Assembly: GCA_022360105.1 (NCBI GenBank)
Contig: JAKSDL010000573.1
Coordinates: 1-30,476 of the forward strand
DNA length: 30,476 nt
Reading direction: 5' to 3'
Source of the DNA: Pseudomonadota bacterium
GTDB lineage: Bacteria; SAR324; XYD2-FULL-50-16; JAHJRI01
Numbering within the stretch: the first letter of the stretch is position 1; the number at the start of each line of letters is the position of its first letter. Shown here piece after piece: positions 1 through 9,053 of this stretch. Position numbers and translations under genes: made by a program. The notes under the pieces were generated by a model, which was not told the DNA's origin, searched no databases, and saw nothing but the letters and a program-made list of their open reading frames with translations.

Positions 1-48
1 CAACATTTATTCTACTAGAAAGTCTTACCAGCCTTCAGATTGATCAGT

Positions 49-618
49 ATGGAATCAGAAAATAAAGCTGTATTTTTGGATAGGGATGGGGTTCTTATTG
101 AAGATGTGCATTATCTTTCCAAATTAAAGCAAGTATCCATCTATGAAGATGTCCCCAAATCGTTATCTCTGCTGAAAAAAAAGGGTTTTAAACTAATCTT
201 GGTTTCCAATCAGTCCGGGGTGGCACGAGATTATTTTGATGAAGCTTTTGTAAAAGAGACTCATAAATACCTCAATCGACTGTTGGAACAACACGACGCA
301 AAACTTGATGCAGAATACTATTGCCCTCACCATGTTGATGGACAAAATCCATACAATATTGATTGCAATTGTCGCAAACCAGCTCCCGGCATGGTTCTGC
401 AAGCGGCGCAAGAGCACAAAATCAATTTAGCCTTGTCGTTTGTTATTGGTGACAAAACATCCGATATTGAGCTAGCTGAAAATACCGGATGCAAAGGTAT
501 ACTTGTCACAACCGGGCATGGTTGCGAGCACTCTTCAAAGGTTCAAACCAAATACCCTCATATTCCCATCGTTAATTCATTTTCCGATGCGGTCTCATTC
601 ATTACGAATCATTCTTGA
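49..618 (+). CDS. gmhB: D-glycero-beta-D-manno-heptose 1,7-bisphosphate 7-phosphatase
   Basis: HAD-family phosphatase that removes the C7 phosphate from heptose bisphosphate in the cytoplasmic pathway to ADP-heptose for the LPS inner core. Near the N-terminus is the HAD motif I (FLDRDGVL), with nucleophile and acid/base aspartates two residues apart. Motif II is LVSNQSGVAR. A zinc-loop region (CPHHVDG followed by CNCRKPAPG) is typical of GmhB and of the related histidinol phosphatase HisB-N, and motif III is in VIGDKTSDIELA. The 189-residue length fits single-domain GmhB. A TTG nine bases upstream is in frame, but the ATG is the more likely start. HisB-N is the main alternative; no histidine genes are nearby. 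The gene sits at the window edge, so its operon partners cannot be seen. Confidence 0.88.
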   Translation: MESENKAVFLDRDGVLIEDVHYLSKLKQVSIYEDVPKSLSLLKKKGFKLILVSNQSGVARDYFDEAFVKETHKYLNRLLEQHDAKLDAEYYCPHHVDGQNPYNIDCNCRKPAPGMVLQAAQEHKINLALSFVIGDKTSDIELAENTGCKGILVTTGHGCEHSSKVQTKYPHIPIVNSFSDAVSFITNHS

Positions 619-800
619 AATCACACTGGAAAGATTGCAATGCCATTTCGACAGCGCAGGCATCTGTCGCTGGCTAACAATCCAAAACCGTTTTTGTTTT
701 GACTTTAATTTTCTGCTTTGCTAAAGAAAATCAGCTTTAGTTTCAATGGATTAATCAAAGAAGAAAAAGAAAACGCAGGAGAATTTTATTTACGAATTCA
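619..800. other. Intergenic region after gmhB, with a weak terminator-like hairpin
   Basis: No convincing gene lies here. A 6-bp inverted repeat (CGACAG at 649-654, CTGTCG at 664-669, 9-base loop) follows the gmhB stop. A T-rich stretch (TTTTTGTTTT) begins about 20 bases after it. This could be a weak terminator for gmhB, but the gap between stem and T-run is longer than usual. The rest is AT-rich and lies behind the 3' end of the minus-strand gene at 801. Confidence 0.3.
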
Positions 801-1037
801 CTAAGAAGGTTTGTTGATAGAAGCGTCGATGCAATCCTGACTACAGAAATCGTGATCCCTGTGTTTAATTACCAATTCTTCACTAATTAACCGTTCGCAA
901 AAGGTGCATTTGACAAGGTCTTCAGGCTCTTTGAGTGCCTTGTTGCCTAGAATATTCTCCAGTGCAAGATAAGCTGCGTTTTTACCAACCTTGTATATGA
1001 TGAATCCTATTAGCAGCGCTATTAATATTTTTGACAT
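801..1037 (-). CDS. Small membrane-anchored protein with a four-cysteine zinc knuckle (PP0621-like)
   Basis: A 78-residue protein. Residues 1-16 form a hydrophobic N-terminal segment (MSKILIALLIGFIIYKV) that would anchor it in the membrane. Toward the C-terminus is a CX2C...CX3C pattern (Cys44, Cys47, Cys65, Cys69) within CTFCERL and FCSQDC, which probably binds zinc. This arrangement resembles the short PP0621-type proteins of proteobacteria, whose function is not established to my knowledge. It is transcribed divergently from gspE, with 38 bases between the two ATG codons, so the promoters must overlap. It is short but has a clear ATG and a composed motif, so I treat it as real. Confidence 0.7.
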   Translation of the reverse strand: MSKILIALLIGFIIYKVGKNAAYLALENILGNKALKEPEDLVKCTFCERLISEELVIKHRDHDFCSQDCIDASINKPS

Positions 1038-1075
1038 GAAAATCCAATTTTTTGTGTCCCAGCATTACTCTTACA

Positions 1076-2482
1076 ATGTCTAAAACTGACCAGCGTGACA
1101 GTTCCGGATTATGGGAATTGGAGAAACAGCTTTCAATCCCTATCTGGCATAATTATCTCTCTCTTCCCGTCACAGATCAAGACTATACGGTATTAGAAAT
1201 CAGGTTACAGGAGCAGCACAATTTTGTCTTCATTAGAGATGGCAGGGATTCAATCGATATCTTTTTATCTAAAGATACAAATCTGAAATCACTATTCCAA
1301 GTCAGCCCTTTTCTCAGTGAGACCTGCAGCTTCTTTCTTTGTAACGATCAACTGATAAAAGAAAGACTTTCTTTTTTGAAACAAAAAAAACATGACTTCA
1401 CGGATAATGCCACCACAAAGCAATTGATAGAGATGCTGGAAATTGCAGCGACCAAAGGAGCCTCCGATATTCACCTTGAAAGCAGCCTCAATCGTAAAAC
1501 AATCAGGATCAGGGTGAACGGAAAACTGGAACGCATCACGCTTTCCCGGGAAGCAACCGAATCCCTGTTAACGAAGATCAAACTGATTTCCCGACTGGAT
1601 ATTGCAAAGAAAAGAAGTCCTCAAGACGGTCATTTTCCTTATACCACCTCAAAAGGAAAAAGATTCGATTTACGGGTATCAACCTTACCCACAATTTTTG
1701 GAGAGAAAATCGTTATCAGAATGCTGTCTGCTTCGACTGTTAGCTTCTCCATGTCTGATCTTGGATTTGCAAGCTCTCAAGTTGACCTTATCAAGCACTG
1801 TATATCAAAAACCTCCGGCCTGATTCTTTTCACCGGACCAACAGGGTCGGGGAAAACAACGTCATTATATTCTATCTTAAAATCGATGAATGCCAATGAG
1901 TTAAACATTGTGACTGTAGAAGACCCTGTTGAGTATAGATTAAAGAATATTACCCAGGTAGAAGTAAACGAAGCAGCCGGTTCCGGCTTTGCGACATTGC
2001 TCAGAGCTCTTTTGCGCCAAGATCCCGATGTAATTTTAATAGGAGAAATAAGAGATAGTGAGACTGCACAAATTGCTGCCAGAGCCGCTCAAACCGGTCA
2101 TTTGGTGTTTTCTACCCTTCACAGTAACAACGCCTTGGAAACCATCCGCAGACTGCAAAATCTAGGCGTAGATAACGACGATATCGCCTCAGCATTAAAA
2201 CTGGTTATATCGCAACGCCTCGTGCAAAAACAGTGTGCCTGCAGAGGTAAAACCAGCTGTACGAGCTGCCTGGGGACCGGAGTTGATGGAAGAATTCCTT
2301 TAATGGAAGTCTTGCAAATTTCTCCAACCCTTCAAAATCTGATTTCACAAGGAGCTTCCATTCGTGATTTATGCAATCAATCTGAACTTAAAAATCACAA
2401 ATCCCTGAAAGAAATAGGCGAAGAGTTTGTGACTGAAGGGGTAATTTCCAGAAAAGAACTGGATGCGGCTGTGGGCCTCTAG
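1076..2482 (+). CDS. gspE: Type II secretion / type IV pilus assembly ATPase GspE (PilB-like)
   Basis: Hexameric cytoplasmic ATPase that powers pseudopilus or pilus assembly. The 468-residue protein has a shortened N-terminal domain, then the PAS-like N2 domain with the secretion-ATPase signature (ASDIHLE), Walker A GPTGSGKTTS, the Asp box (VTVEDPVEY), Walker B (DPDVILIGEIRD) and the His box (TGHLVFSTLHSNNA). The C-terminal cysteine module is compressed to CACRGKTSCTSC, a CXCX5CX2C spacing. Canonical GspE carries two CXXC pairs about 30 residues apart. I chose the ATG at 1076 over the upstream in-frame TTG at 1052. gspF follows directly. No pseudopilin, secretin or other secretion genes occur in the window, so GspE and PilB roles cannot be separated here. 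Confidence 0.9.
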   Translation: MSKTDQRDSSGLWELEKQLSIPIWHNYLSLPVTDQDYTVLEIRLQEQHNFVFIRDGRDSIDIFLSKDTNLKSLFQVSPFLSETCSFFLCNDQLIKERLSFLKQKKHDFTDNATTKQLIEMLEIAATKGASDIHLESSLNRKTIRIRVNGKLERITLSREATESLLTKIKLISRLDIAKKRSPQDGHFPYTTSKGKRFDLRVSTLPTIFGEKIVIRMLSASTVSFSMSDLGFASSQVDLIKHCISKTSGLILFTGPTGSGKTTSLYSILKSMNANELNIVTVEDPVEYRLKNITQVEVNEAAGSGFATLLRALLRQDPDVILIGEIRDSETAQIAARAAQTGHLVFSTLHSNNALETIRRLQNLGVDNDDIASALKLVISQRLVQKQCACRGKTSCTSCLGTGVDGRIPLMEVLQISPTLQNLISQGASIRDLCNQSELKNHKSLKEIGEEFVTEGVISRKELDAAVGL

Positions 2483-2495
2483 GCCAATACACTTC

Positions 2496-3701
2496 ATGAA
2501 GCTAAAAATAATGATATTCAATACACAATCGGTCTTTCTTTGGGAAGCAAGAACAATAGAGAACAAGCCTGTTCAGGGTATCTTACAAGCGATGTCAAAA
2601 TATGGCGCCATAAGACAACTGAAGAAATCAGGTTATTATTTTCTAAATTTAAAACAAATACCAAACGGAATATTGACAGCACCCATTAAACTGGATCAAC
2701 TGGTTGGTTTGTTAAATGACCTGATCCTTTTATTAACCTCCGGATTGTCCATCAAAGAGTCATTTGAACTGTTACAAGTGGAAAATAAAAGACCATTGCA
2801 TAAATATATATGTTTTCAGATACTGCGCTCTTTAGAAAAGGGATATTCTATAAGACAGGCTTTTGCCTCCCTTCCCAAACTGTTTCCTGCATTTTTTATT
2901 TCAATGATCGAAATGGCAGAGCATTCAAATCAGCTACTCAAAGGTTTTCAATCCGCGTTGTCGTTCTATCAGGAAAAATTAAACCACCAGTCGGAAATAA
3001 AAAAACTAACAAGGTATCCGAAGATTGTTCTTTCAGTGGCCGCTGTACTAATTCTGATAGTTATTGTTTTCATCATACCCATGTTTCAAAATATATACCG
3101 ACTGTTTGGGGATGATTTACCATTTCTTACCCAAGCACTGGTTTTCGTTTCAGACTTCATCCACAACAATTATCCTACTGTATCCATGATTTGCTGCGGT
3201 GTCGGCCTGTTCTTTGTTGTCCCTTTCCTCAAACGAATGAATCCTTTCCTGGCAGTTCGAAACAAAGTTAAAAAACTAATGGAATCAAAGGAAGATCATT
3301 ATATTTATGCCTTATCCATGAAACTTCAGCTGGAAAACGGACAGCCCTTGATTTCAGCTACCAAAAACGCAGCGAAAAGCCTTTCAAAAGGAAATGGTAA
3401 ACACGGTTTGAAAATTTTCGAGTACCTCGAATCAGGACTGGGACTCACTGAGGCGTATTCCAAATCAAACTGGTTTCCATTCATTTTCGCAAGGCTGCTT
3501 TCCACTGCAGAGAGTGCTGGCAAGGTTTATCTTGGATTTGAGCAAATAGCGAAATATCTTGAGCAAAAAAGGCAGGATCGATTTTTATTTTGGAATAAAT
3601 TTATTGAACCGATGCTTATGATTTCCCTGGGGGCGTTTGTACTGATGATACTTTTGGCTATTTATCTGCCGATTTTTGATTTGGGCAATCGGGTTGGCTA
3701 A
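2496..3701 (+). CDS. gspF: Type II secretion / pilus inner-membrane platform protein GspF (PilC-like)
   Basis: Polytopic inner-membrane protein that couples the GspE ATPase to pseudopilin assembly. Two homologous cytoplasmic helical domains are visible. The first contains LLNDLILLLTSGLSIKESFELL and the second contains YIYALSMKLQLENGQPLISA. Each is followed by hydrophobic segments: one from IVLSVAAVLILIVIVFIIP, one from VSMICCGVGLFFVVPFL, and a C-terminal one from PMLMISLGAFVLMILLAIY. About 401 residues is normal for the family. The start is uncertain: ATGs at 2463 (overlapping gspE), 2496 and 2511 are all in frame and none has a clear Shine-Dalgarno. The extra residues from 2463 do not look like GspF. 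It ends 19 bases before the convergent trpF, with no clear terminator between them. Confidence 0.85.
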   Translation: MKLKIMIFNTQSVFLWEARTIENKPVQGILQAMSKYGAIRQLKKSGYYFLNLKQIPNGILTAPIKLDQLVGLLNDLILLLTSGLSIKESFELLQVENKRPLHKYICFQILRSLEKGYSIRQAFASLPKLFPAFFISMIEMAEHSNQLLKGFQSALSFYQEKLNHQSEIKKLTRYPKIVLSVAAVLILIVIVFIIPMFQNIYRLFGDDLPFLTQALVFVSDFIHNNYPTVSMICCGVGLFFVVPFLKRMNPFLAVRNKVKKLMESKEDHYIYALSMKLQLENGQPLISATKNAAKSLSKGNGKHGLKIFEYLESGLGLTEAYSKSNWFPFIFARLLSTAESAGKVYLGFEQIAKYLEQKRQDRFLFWNKFIEPMLMISLGAFVLMILLAIYLPIFDLGNRVG

Positions 3702-3720
3702 CGACAGATAACAGATATGT

Positions 3721-4347
3721 TCAAGCTCGCATGGCTGCCATAAACTTTTCAACTTTCTCAATTGATTTAACCCCGGGTTTTTCCTCAACACCGGAAGAAA
3801 TATCAATGGCATACGGATGAAAATGATCGATTGCCCTTCTCACATTTGATGCGTTGATGCCGCCTGCAAGAACCAGCTTCCGCTTGTCGATCGTTCCATT
3901 ATTCAGCAAATTCCAATCAAACACCCGACCCGTGCCTCCATATTCATCGTCTGACCAGGCATCGAGAAGTAAATAGCGATTACGAAATGAGGACAATTGA
4001 TCAATGGAAGCCTGATCTTTGACTCGAAAACCTTTGATCCAGGGAATGGATAGATGAGTCAATGAGGCACAATAGTCTTTTGATTCATCACCGGAGAGCT
4101 GAACCAGATCCAATCCCGTTGTTTTCATAATAGTTCCAACCGTGTCGACAGTTTCGTTAACAAACACCCCAACCGTTTTTACAAAAGGTGGTAAATCAAA
4201 AACTATCTGTTTAATATCCTCCGGCTTCAAATAACGAGGTGACTTTGGGAAGAGAATGAATCCCAGTGCATCTGCTCCCATTTGTGCAATAGTAATTCCC
4301 TGCTCTTTGCTGGTGATTCCACAAATTTTCAATTTGGGTGGTGTCAT
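3721..4347 (-). CDS. trpF: Phosphoribosylanthranilate isomerase
   Basis: Catalyses the Amadori rearrangement of phosphoribosylanthranilate to CdRP in tryptophan synthesis. It is a (beta/alpha)8 barrel of 208 residues, the normal monofunctional length. The N-terminus KICGIT holds the catalytic cysteine (Cys9). The LLDAWSDDEYGGTGRVFDW segment holds the catalytic aspartate (Asp129) and the phosphate-binding glycines. LAGGINASNV and IDISSGVE are the remaining phosphate-site loops. Its ATG overlaps the trpC stop by four bases (ATGA), indicating translational coupling. It is the last gene of trpD-trpC-trpF. Confidence 0.95.
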   Translation of the reverse strand: MTPPKLKICGITSKEQGITIAQMGADALGFILFPKSPRYLKPEDIKQIVFDLPPFVKTVGVFVNETVDTVGTIMKTTGLDLVQLSGDESKDYCASLTHLSIPWIKGFRVKDQASIDQLSSFRNRYLLLDAWSDDEYGGTGRVFDWNLLNNGTIDKRKLVLAGGINASNVRRAIDHFHPYAIDISSGVEEKPGVKSIEKVEKFMAAMRA

Positions 4348-5126
4348 CTAACTTTGCTCATTAAGTGTTCCAATGCCAATCCAGGATCTGATTCCCGCAT
4401 CAATGTTTCACCGACAAGTATTGCATCAAACCCTTCTTTTCCCAGCAAGACGCAATCGTCAGGCGTTTGAATACCACTCTCACTAACCGTTATGACACCA
4501 GCAGGAATGTGCTTTTTCATGTTTATAGAATGGTTCAGATCGGTCACAAAAGTGGATAGATTGCGATTGTTAATTCCAATTAGCTTAAATCCAATCTTCA
4601 ATGCTATTTCAAGCTCTTGCTCAGTGTGTACTTCCACCAGACAAGTCAGACCAAATCCTTCGGCAATGTCCTTAAACATTTGCAGCTGGTACTTATTTAG
4701 GGCAGAAACGATCAGTAAAATAGCATCTGCACCCAAATCATATGATTCCCTGATTTGTCTGGCATCTACTATAAAATCCTTTCGTAACAACGGACAGGAA
4801 ACCTCTTTTCGTATATCTACAAGAAAATCGGGCGATCCCTGGAAATATTTAATCTCGGTAAGAATACTGATACAATTGGTTCCGGCATTTTCGTATGATT
4901 TAGCGATTTCAGTCGGGTTGAAATCCGGTCGAATCATCCCCTTTGAAGGTGATGCCTTTTTTACTTCAGATATGATGGAAAGCTGCCCCCCTCTCAAAGC
5001 TTGCCCAAAATCCTTTGGTATTCGCAAATCGGCTGGCTTTTTTTGCAGATCTGAAGGCTGAACGGAAGTCAAACAGGTATCGACCTCATGCTGCTTGTCT
5101 TTAATTATTTGTTCCAATATGTTCAC
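4344..5126 (-). CDS. trpC: Indole-3-glycerol phosphate synthase
   Basis: Converts CdRP to indole-3-glycerol phosphate, the step after TrpF. The 260-residue barrel carries the expected catalytic set. Glu54 and Lys56 lie in SEVKKASPSKG, Lys116 in LLRKDF, Glu165 in CLVEVH, Glu216 in SESGI, and an asparagine pair in IGINNRNL. The N-terminal helix (ILEQIIKDKQHEV) is typical of the family. It lies 60 bases downstream of trpD and overlaps trpF. TrpC and TrpF are separate proteins here, unlike the fused enzyme of enteric bacteria. Confidence 0.95.
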   Translation of the reverse strand: MNILEQIIKDKQHEVDTCLTSVQPSDLQKKPADLRIPKDFGQALRGGQLSIISEVKKASPSKGMIRPDFNPTEIAKSYENAGTNCISILTEIKYFQGSPDFLVDIRKEVSCPLLRKDFIVDARQIRESYDLGADAILLIVSALNKYQLQMFKDIAEGFGLTCLVEVHTEQELEIALKIGFKLIGINNRNLSTFVTDLNHSINMKKHIPAGVITVSESGIQTPDDCVLLGKEGFDAILVGETLMRESDPGLALEHLMSKVR

Positions 5127-5186
5127 AAAACGAACCGTTTAGAAGTTATAGATATATTTACTTGTGATAGTTGCCAAAATATTGGT

Positions 5187-6206
5187 TTAAAAGGAATTTG
5201 AAATGGCGGCTAGCTGCTCCAAACTTCTGATACCAGCGCCATCGTTCAAAAATTGTTCTGCTTTTTCAAATCCTTGTTTTAAATCACAGTGATCTGCCGC
5301 AGAGATTGCAAAACCGGTGTTGAGGATAACGATATCTCTCATCGGTCCTTTGATGTCGTTTTTTAAAATTCCTTTTGTTATTTCAGCATTTTGCTGTGGA
5401 GAACCACCTTTGATCGAATTCAACGGTTCTTTGGTAAAACCGTACTCTTCAGGATTGAAAGTAAACTCTCTGATCTCTCCATTTTTATTTAGATGACCAA
5501 CAGCAGTATTGGAACTGATACATACCTCATCCAGACCGCTTAGCCCTGAAAACACGTAAGCTGATGTGGAGCCCAATTCCCTTAAGACACGAATAATCAA
5601 AGGAACAAAAGATGACTCAAACAACCCGACAATCTGTACGTTAGCTCCTGCTGGATTCGTTAGAGGACCCAGCAAATTGAAGACCGTTCTGACAGCCAGA
5701 TCTTTGCGAACCGGTCCGACGTTTTTCATGGCGCCGTGCAGAGAAGGTGCAAACAAAAAACCAATGTTGGTTTTGTTGATACAATCGGCGACCTGTTGTG
5801 GATTCAATTCCAAATTGACTCCCAGAGCTTCCAAAACATCCGCACTTCCACTTTTCGATGTCATTGAGCGGTTACCATGCTTAGCTACTTTGTATCCGGC
5901 TCCCGCCAGCAACAAAGCCACAGTGGTAGAAATGTTAAATGAACCGGAAGAGTCTCCTCCGGTCCCACAGGTGTCGACTAAGGATGGATCATGTATGGGA
6001 ATTTTGGTAGATTTTTCCCTCATCACCTTGGCAAAGGAGGCAATTTCAGCAACTGTCTCCTTTTTCATTCGTAATGCTACCAGAAATGCTGCCATCTGGC
6101 TGTGACTCAACGCCCCATCCATAATTTGATGCATCAGCCGGGTAGCTTGCTCTGAATTTAAATCTTCACCCCTGATAAGTTGCTCTAACACTGGTTTTGC
6201 TTCCAC
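5187..6206 (-). CDS. trpD: Anthranilate phosphoribosyltransferase
   Basis: Transfers phosphoribose from PRPP to anthranilate. The protein has 339 residues. GTGGD (81-85) forms the PRPP pyrophosphate loop. NISTTVALLLAGAG and KHGNRSMTSKSGSADVLEALG (about 109-129) are the family signatures, and the small N-terminal helical domain is intact. It starts with GTG at 6206, supported by a Shine-Dalgarno AGAGG five bases upstream. It heads a trpD-C-F cluster. trpE, trpG, trpA and trpB are not in the window, so the pathway is split or continues elsewhere. No tandem Trp codons that would mark a leader peptide are visible upstream. Confidence 0.95.
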   Translation of the reverse strand: MEAKPVLEQLIRGEDLNSEQATRLMHQIMDGALSHSQMAAFLVALRMKKETVAEIASFAKVMREKSTKIPIHDPSLVDTCGTGGDSSGSFNISTTVALLLAGAGYKVAKHGNRSMTSKSGSADVLEALGVNLELNPQQVADCINKTNIGFLFAPSLHGAMKNVGPVRKDLAVRTVFNLLGPLTNPAGANVQIVGLFESSFVPLIIRVLRELGSTSAYVFSGLSGLDEVCISSNTAVGHLNKNGEIREFTFNPEEYGFTKEPLNSIKGGSPQQNAEITKGILKNDIKGPMRDIVILNTGFAISAADHCDLKQGFEKAEQFLNDGAGIRSLEQLAAISNSF

Positions 6207-6520
6207 AACAACCTCTTTTTGTAATTCCGAGTATCAAGTAAATGCGACCTGTTCGAAAAAAATGAACAAAGAGTGTTTCTATATATAAGAACACATAGGT
6301 GTAAGCGTAGTAAAATTAAGGTCAAAACACAATAGCCTTATGGTCATTTAACAATTTGACCTGATTTTTAAATCATAAAAATGAAAAAAACTGCGAAACA
6401 TCGCATACTAGCCGCACATTTTGCATTAAAACGCTGTTCACAAGTTTGAGAATATTATCTAGGATATGCTTTCAAGTCATATAATAAAAACAAGAGCGCC
6501 AAAGTCAGCCTGAACACAAA
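6207..6520. promoter_or_regulatory. Divergent promoter region between trpD and the ATPase gene
   Basis: 314 bases separate the two divergent starts. A perfect 8-bp inverted repeat, AGGTCAAA (6319-6326) and TTTGACCT (6355-6362), surrounds a third partial copy (GGTCAT at 6342) and looks like an operator. A shorter repeat, TGTTC (6250-6254) and GAACA (6264-6268), would form a hairpin in the trpD leader. A perfect -10-like TATAAT at 6480-6485 points toward the plus-strand gene, but I see no matching -35. I found no RNA gene and no convincing small protein. Confidence 0.45.
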
Positions 6521-9052
6521 ATGTCAAACAACACAACACAATACGACCATCTCAACGGATTCTATCGACCTGGTTTATCCCTGACCGAACAATTGGTAGC
6601 CACAACAATCGGAAGGGAGGAACTGCTTGAGACGATTTGTGAAAAACTTGAAGCCAGTGCTAATGGAGAAGAGAAGCAAAACTTCATGGTTATGGGTCCA
6701 TCGGGCGTTGGTAAGACACATTTTATAAGAGTGCTGAGTGAAATAGTCCAGAGAAAGCGGGCGATTAATAAGCGCTATACCATTATTCAGTTCCCCGAGG
6801 AAAACCATAGAATTCTCACCTTTGCAGACTTGCTGATGGGTATGGTTGAGATTTTGGGTCACATCACTGCCGAGGATGATTGGTTGACCTTGTATGATGA
6901 ACTGAACCAACTGGATAATGATACAAAGCTGATAGATAAGGCTATTCCGGAACTTGAGAAATACTGCGTAGAAAATAAAATCAGCCTTTTGATTCTACTG
7001 GAAAACATAGATGTTTTCTTTAAAGGGCAATTGAAGGACAATAAAAATCTTAAGCAATTTAAGAAGTTTATCACTAAATCTTCTTTCGCTACCTTTGTTG
7101 GTACCTCCCAGTACAACCTTATTAAAACTGATGAATTAAGAAAGTCGCCATTTAACCTGTTTGATATCCACATCCTTGATATGCTGGATGAGGATCAGAC
7201 CATTGAATTAATTCGCCGCAACCTGGTCTGGGAGAAACAGGATCACTTATTGAAGTCTTTCGAATATCTATTGCCTCGCTTGCATGCCCTTTATGAAATG
7301 TCAGGAGGTAATCCCAGGTTGAGTCTCATTCTCTATGAGTTGGTGGCCAAGGAAAGCAAATGGGATATTAAGCGACAAATTGAAAAACTACTTGATCAAA
7401 CTACACCGTTTTTTCGCGTTCGAATGAGCTCCCTTGCCCCCCAGGAAAGGGCACTACTGGAAACTGTCGCCCTTGCATCGCTTGAACAGAAAACAGCCGG
7501 GAATATCGCCAAATGCTTGCGCCAATCACTGCAGCAAACATCCAGTCATTTAAACAAACTGCTAAAGGCCGGATATTTGATAGTGACCGACCATCCGGAT
7601 GACAAACGATCAAAAATTTATCGAATTAAGGAAGGCTTTTTCGGTTTATGGCTTGCCATCGGCCATTCGCGGGAACAAAACACTATTTTGCCAAGATTGG
7701 TTGAATTTCTTGAGCAATGGTATGCCGAAACACTTGGCAGGGAAAGAAAGCGACAGCAGATTTGGCAATCCCTTAGAGAAAATGAGCAAAACAACAGCCA
7801 TATAAAAATTGATAATCAGGAATTATTACTAAAATATCTTTCGGACATCGGCCAAAAGGAAGAAAAAGCCCAGCGAAAATTTGAACTGGTATTTTACTTT
7901 CTGACCCACGGCAAGGAAAAGGAAGCAAAACGCCTGTTAACTGAGATTTACAATCTGCATCTTGAAAAATCCGCCTATTTTGATTGGATGATAACTCTTT
8001 GCAAAGATTCGATAAAAGGCAATATCGAACCCGTAATCCAACAGCAGATTGAAGATATTATTCAATGTTGGACCTTTAAAAGCCTGAACGAATCAGAAAT
8101 GCTTGTCAAAGGGTCATTAAAGGTGGCTCATAATCTATTTGCCAACGGTTTGCATCATCTCACCGAATCGTTTATCAACGATATAATCGATTCCATCGAT
8201 GATCCTAAAAACCAGGTTCGGCTCCTGGAAAGAGTTGCAACCAGCCAGGAAAAGCTTAAACAATGGAATAAGGCCCTGCAGACCTGGAATCAGGTTTTGA
8301 AAGCAGCAAAAAGAAGCGGGGACTTAAGGACACAGGGAACCATCCTGAACAACATCTCACAGATTTACCAGGATCTGGGAGAATTTAATACTGCCTTGAA
8401 ATATTTAAGAGAATCATTAGACGTACTCAAGAAGATCAACGACTTTGACGGGCAGGGAACCACGCTTAATAACATATCCACCATACACTTTGAACAAGGG
8501 TACTACGAAAAAGCCCTGGAAAGGTTAGAACAGGCATTGTCCGTCGCTAAAATCGGAAGGAATCTCAATATTGAAGGTATCACGTTGAGCAATATTTCTC
8601 TGATCTACCAGGCTCGTGGAGATTTTGAAAGAGCACTGGAGTTTTTGAATCGTGCTTTGATCAATATGCAGAAACTTGGTAATCGCTCATCGGAATGCAT
8701 CATTTACAACAATATTTCTCAAATCCAACTGGAGATTGGAGATGTGGGGGAAGCTTTTGAAGCGTTAAGACTTGCCATTTCAATTGCTCGGGAAGACAGC
8801 GACAAAGCCGGTATTTGTCTCTCGCTTTATAATCGCGGCAAAATGCTTCTCTCCAATAACAAGGAAAATGAGGCAATGGCTGATTTGGTGATGGCGTATC
8901 AGATTGCACAAGATGAAGATCTAACCGATCTGATCGAAAAGCTCGATCAACTTGCCGAATCCAGGGGAGAGCGGGCAAACTCCTTCTGGGAAAACAAACT
9001 TAAAGACCTGCCATATCAAGAAGTGAGCACAGGCATTTCAGGAATGATGTAG
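6521..9052 (+). CDS. AAA/STAND-like ATPase with winged helix and TPR repeats
   Basis: An 843-residue protein of unknown function. The N-terminal P-loop domain resembles archaeal/ORC-type AAA ATPases: Walker A GPSGVGKTH (59-67), Walker B LLILLENID (about 155-163), a sensor-1-like FVGTSQ, and a sensor-2-like SGGNPR. Residues about 300-385 form a winged-helix domain (QERALLETVA...HLNKLLKAGYLIV...KSKIYRI, wing region). A helical spacer follows. From about residue 570 to 800 there are at least five TPR-like repeats, with the recurring core NNISQIYQ..G....AL. This P-loop, wHTH and TPR order is typical of STAND-type signal-transducing switches. No signal peptide or membrane segment is present, so it is cytoplasmic. 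One base separates its stop from the next ATG, indicating co-expression with the secreted protein. Confidence 0.75.
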   Translation: MSNNTTQYDHLNGFYRPGLSLTEQLVATTIGREELLETICEKLEASANGEEKQNFMVMGPSGVGKTHFIRVLSEIVQRKRAINKRYTIIQFPEENHRILTFADLLMGMVEILGHITAEDDWLTLYDELNQLDNDTKLIDKAIPELEKYCVENKISLLILLENIDVFFKGQLKDNKNLKQFKKFITKSSFATFVGTSQYNLIKTDELRKSPFNLFDIHILDMLDEDQTIELIRRNLVWEKQDHLLKSFEYLLPRLHALYEMSGGNPRLSLILYELVAKESKWDIKRQIEKLLDQTTPFFRVRMSSLAPQERALLETVALASLEQKTAGNIAKCLRQSLQQTSSHLNKLLKAGYLIVTDHPDDKRSKIYRIKEGFFGLWLAIGHSREQNTILPRLVEFLEQWYAETLGRERKRQQIWQSLRENEQNNSHIKIDNQELLLKYLSDIGQKEEKAQRKFELVFYFLTHGKEKEAKRLLTEIYNLHLEKSAYFDWMITLCKDSIKGNIEPVIQQQIEDIIQCWTFKSLNESEMLVKGSLKVAHNLFANGLHHLTESFINDIIDSIDDPKNQVRLLERVATSQEKLKQWNKALQTWNQVLKAAKRSGDLRTQGTILNNISQIYQDLGEFNTALKYLRESLDVLKKINDFDGQGTTLNNISTIHFEQGYYEKALERLEQALSVAKIGRNLNIEGITLSNISLIYQARGDFERALEFLNRALINMQKLGNRSSECIIYNNISQIQLEIGDVGEAFEALRLAISIAREDSDKAGICLSLYNRGKMLLSNNKENEAMADLVMAYQIAQDEDLTDLIEKLDQLAESRGERANSFWENKLKDLPYQEVSTGISGMM

Positions 9053-9053
9053 C

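Noticed and set aside
4492..5061. Long plus-strand open frame of 189 codons
   Set aside because: It is antisense to trpC, which carries a complete set of catalytic motifs; the plus-strand product has no recognisable features.
5566..6105. Long plus-strand open frame of 179 codons
   Set aside because: It is antisense to the well conserved trpD.
6207..6330. Possible trp leader peptide / attenuator in front of trpD
   Set aside because: No short ORF with tandem Trp codons and no terminator with a T-run was found; only a short hairpin is present.
6381..6449. 22-codon ORF (MKKTAKHRILAAHF...) upstream of the ATPase gene
   Set aside because: It has a plausible signal-like start but no Shine-Dalgarno and is very short; chance is likely in this AT-rich region.
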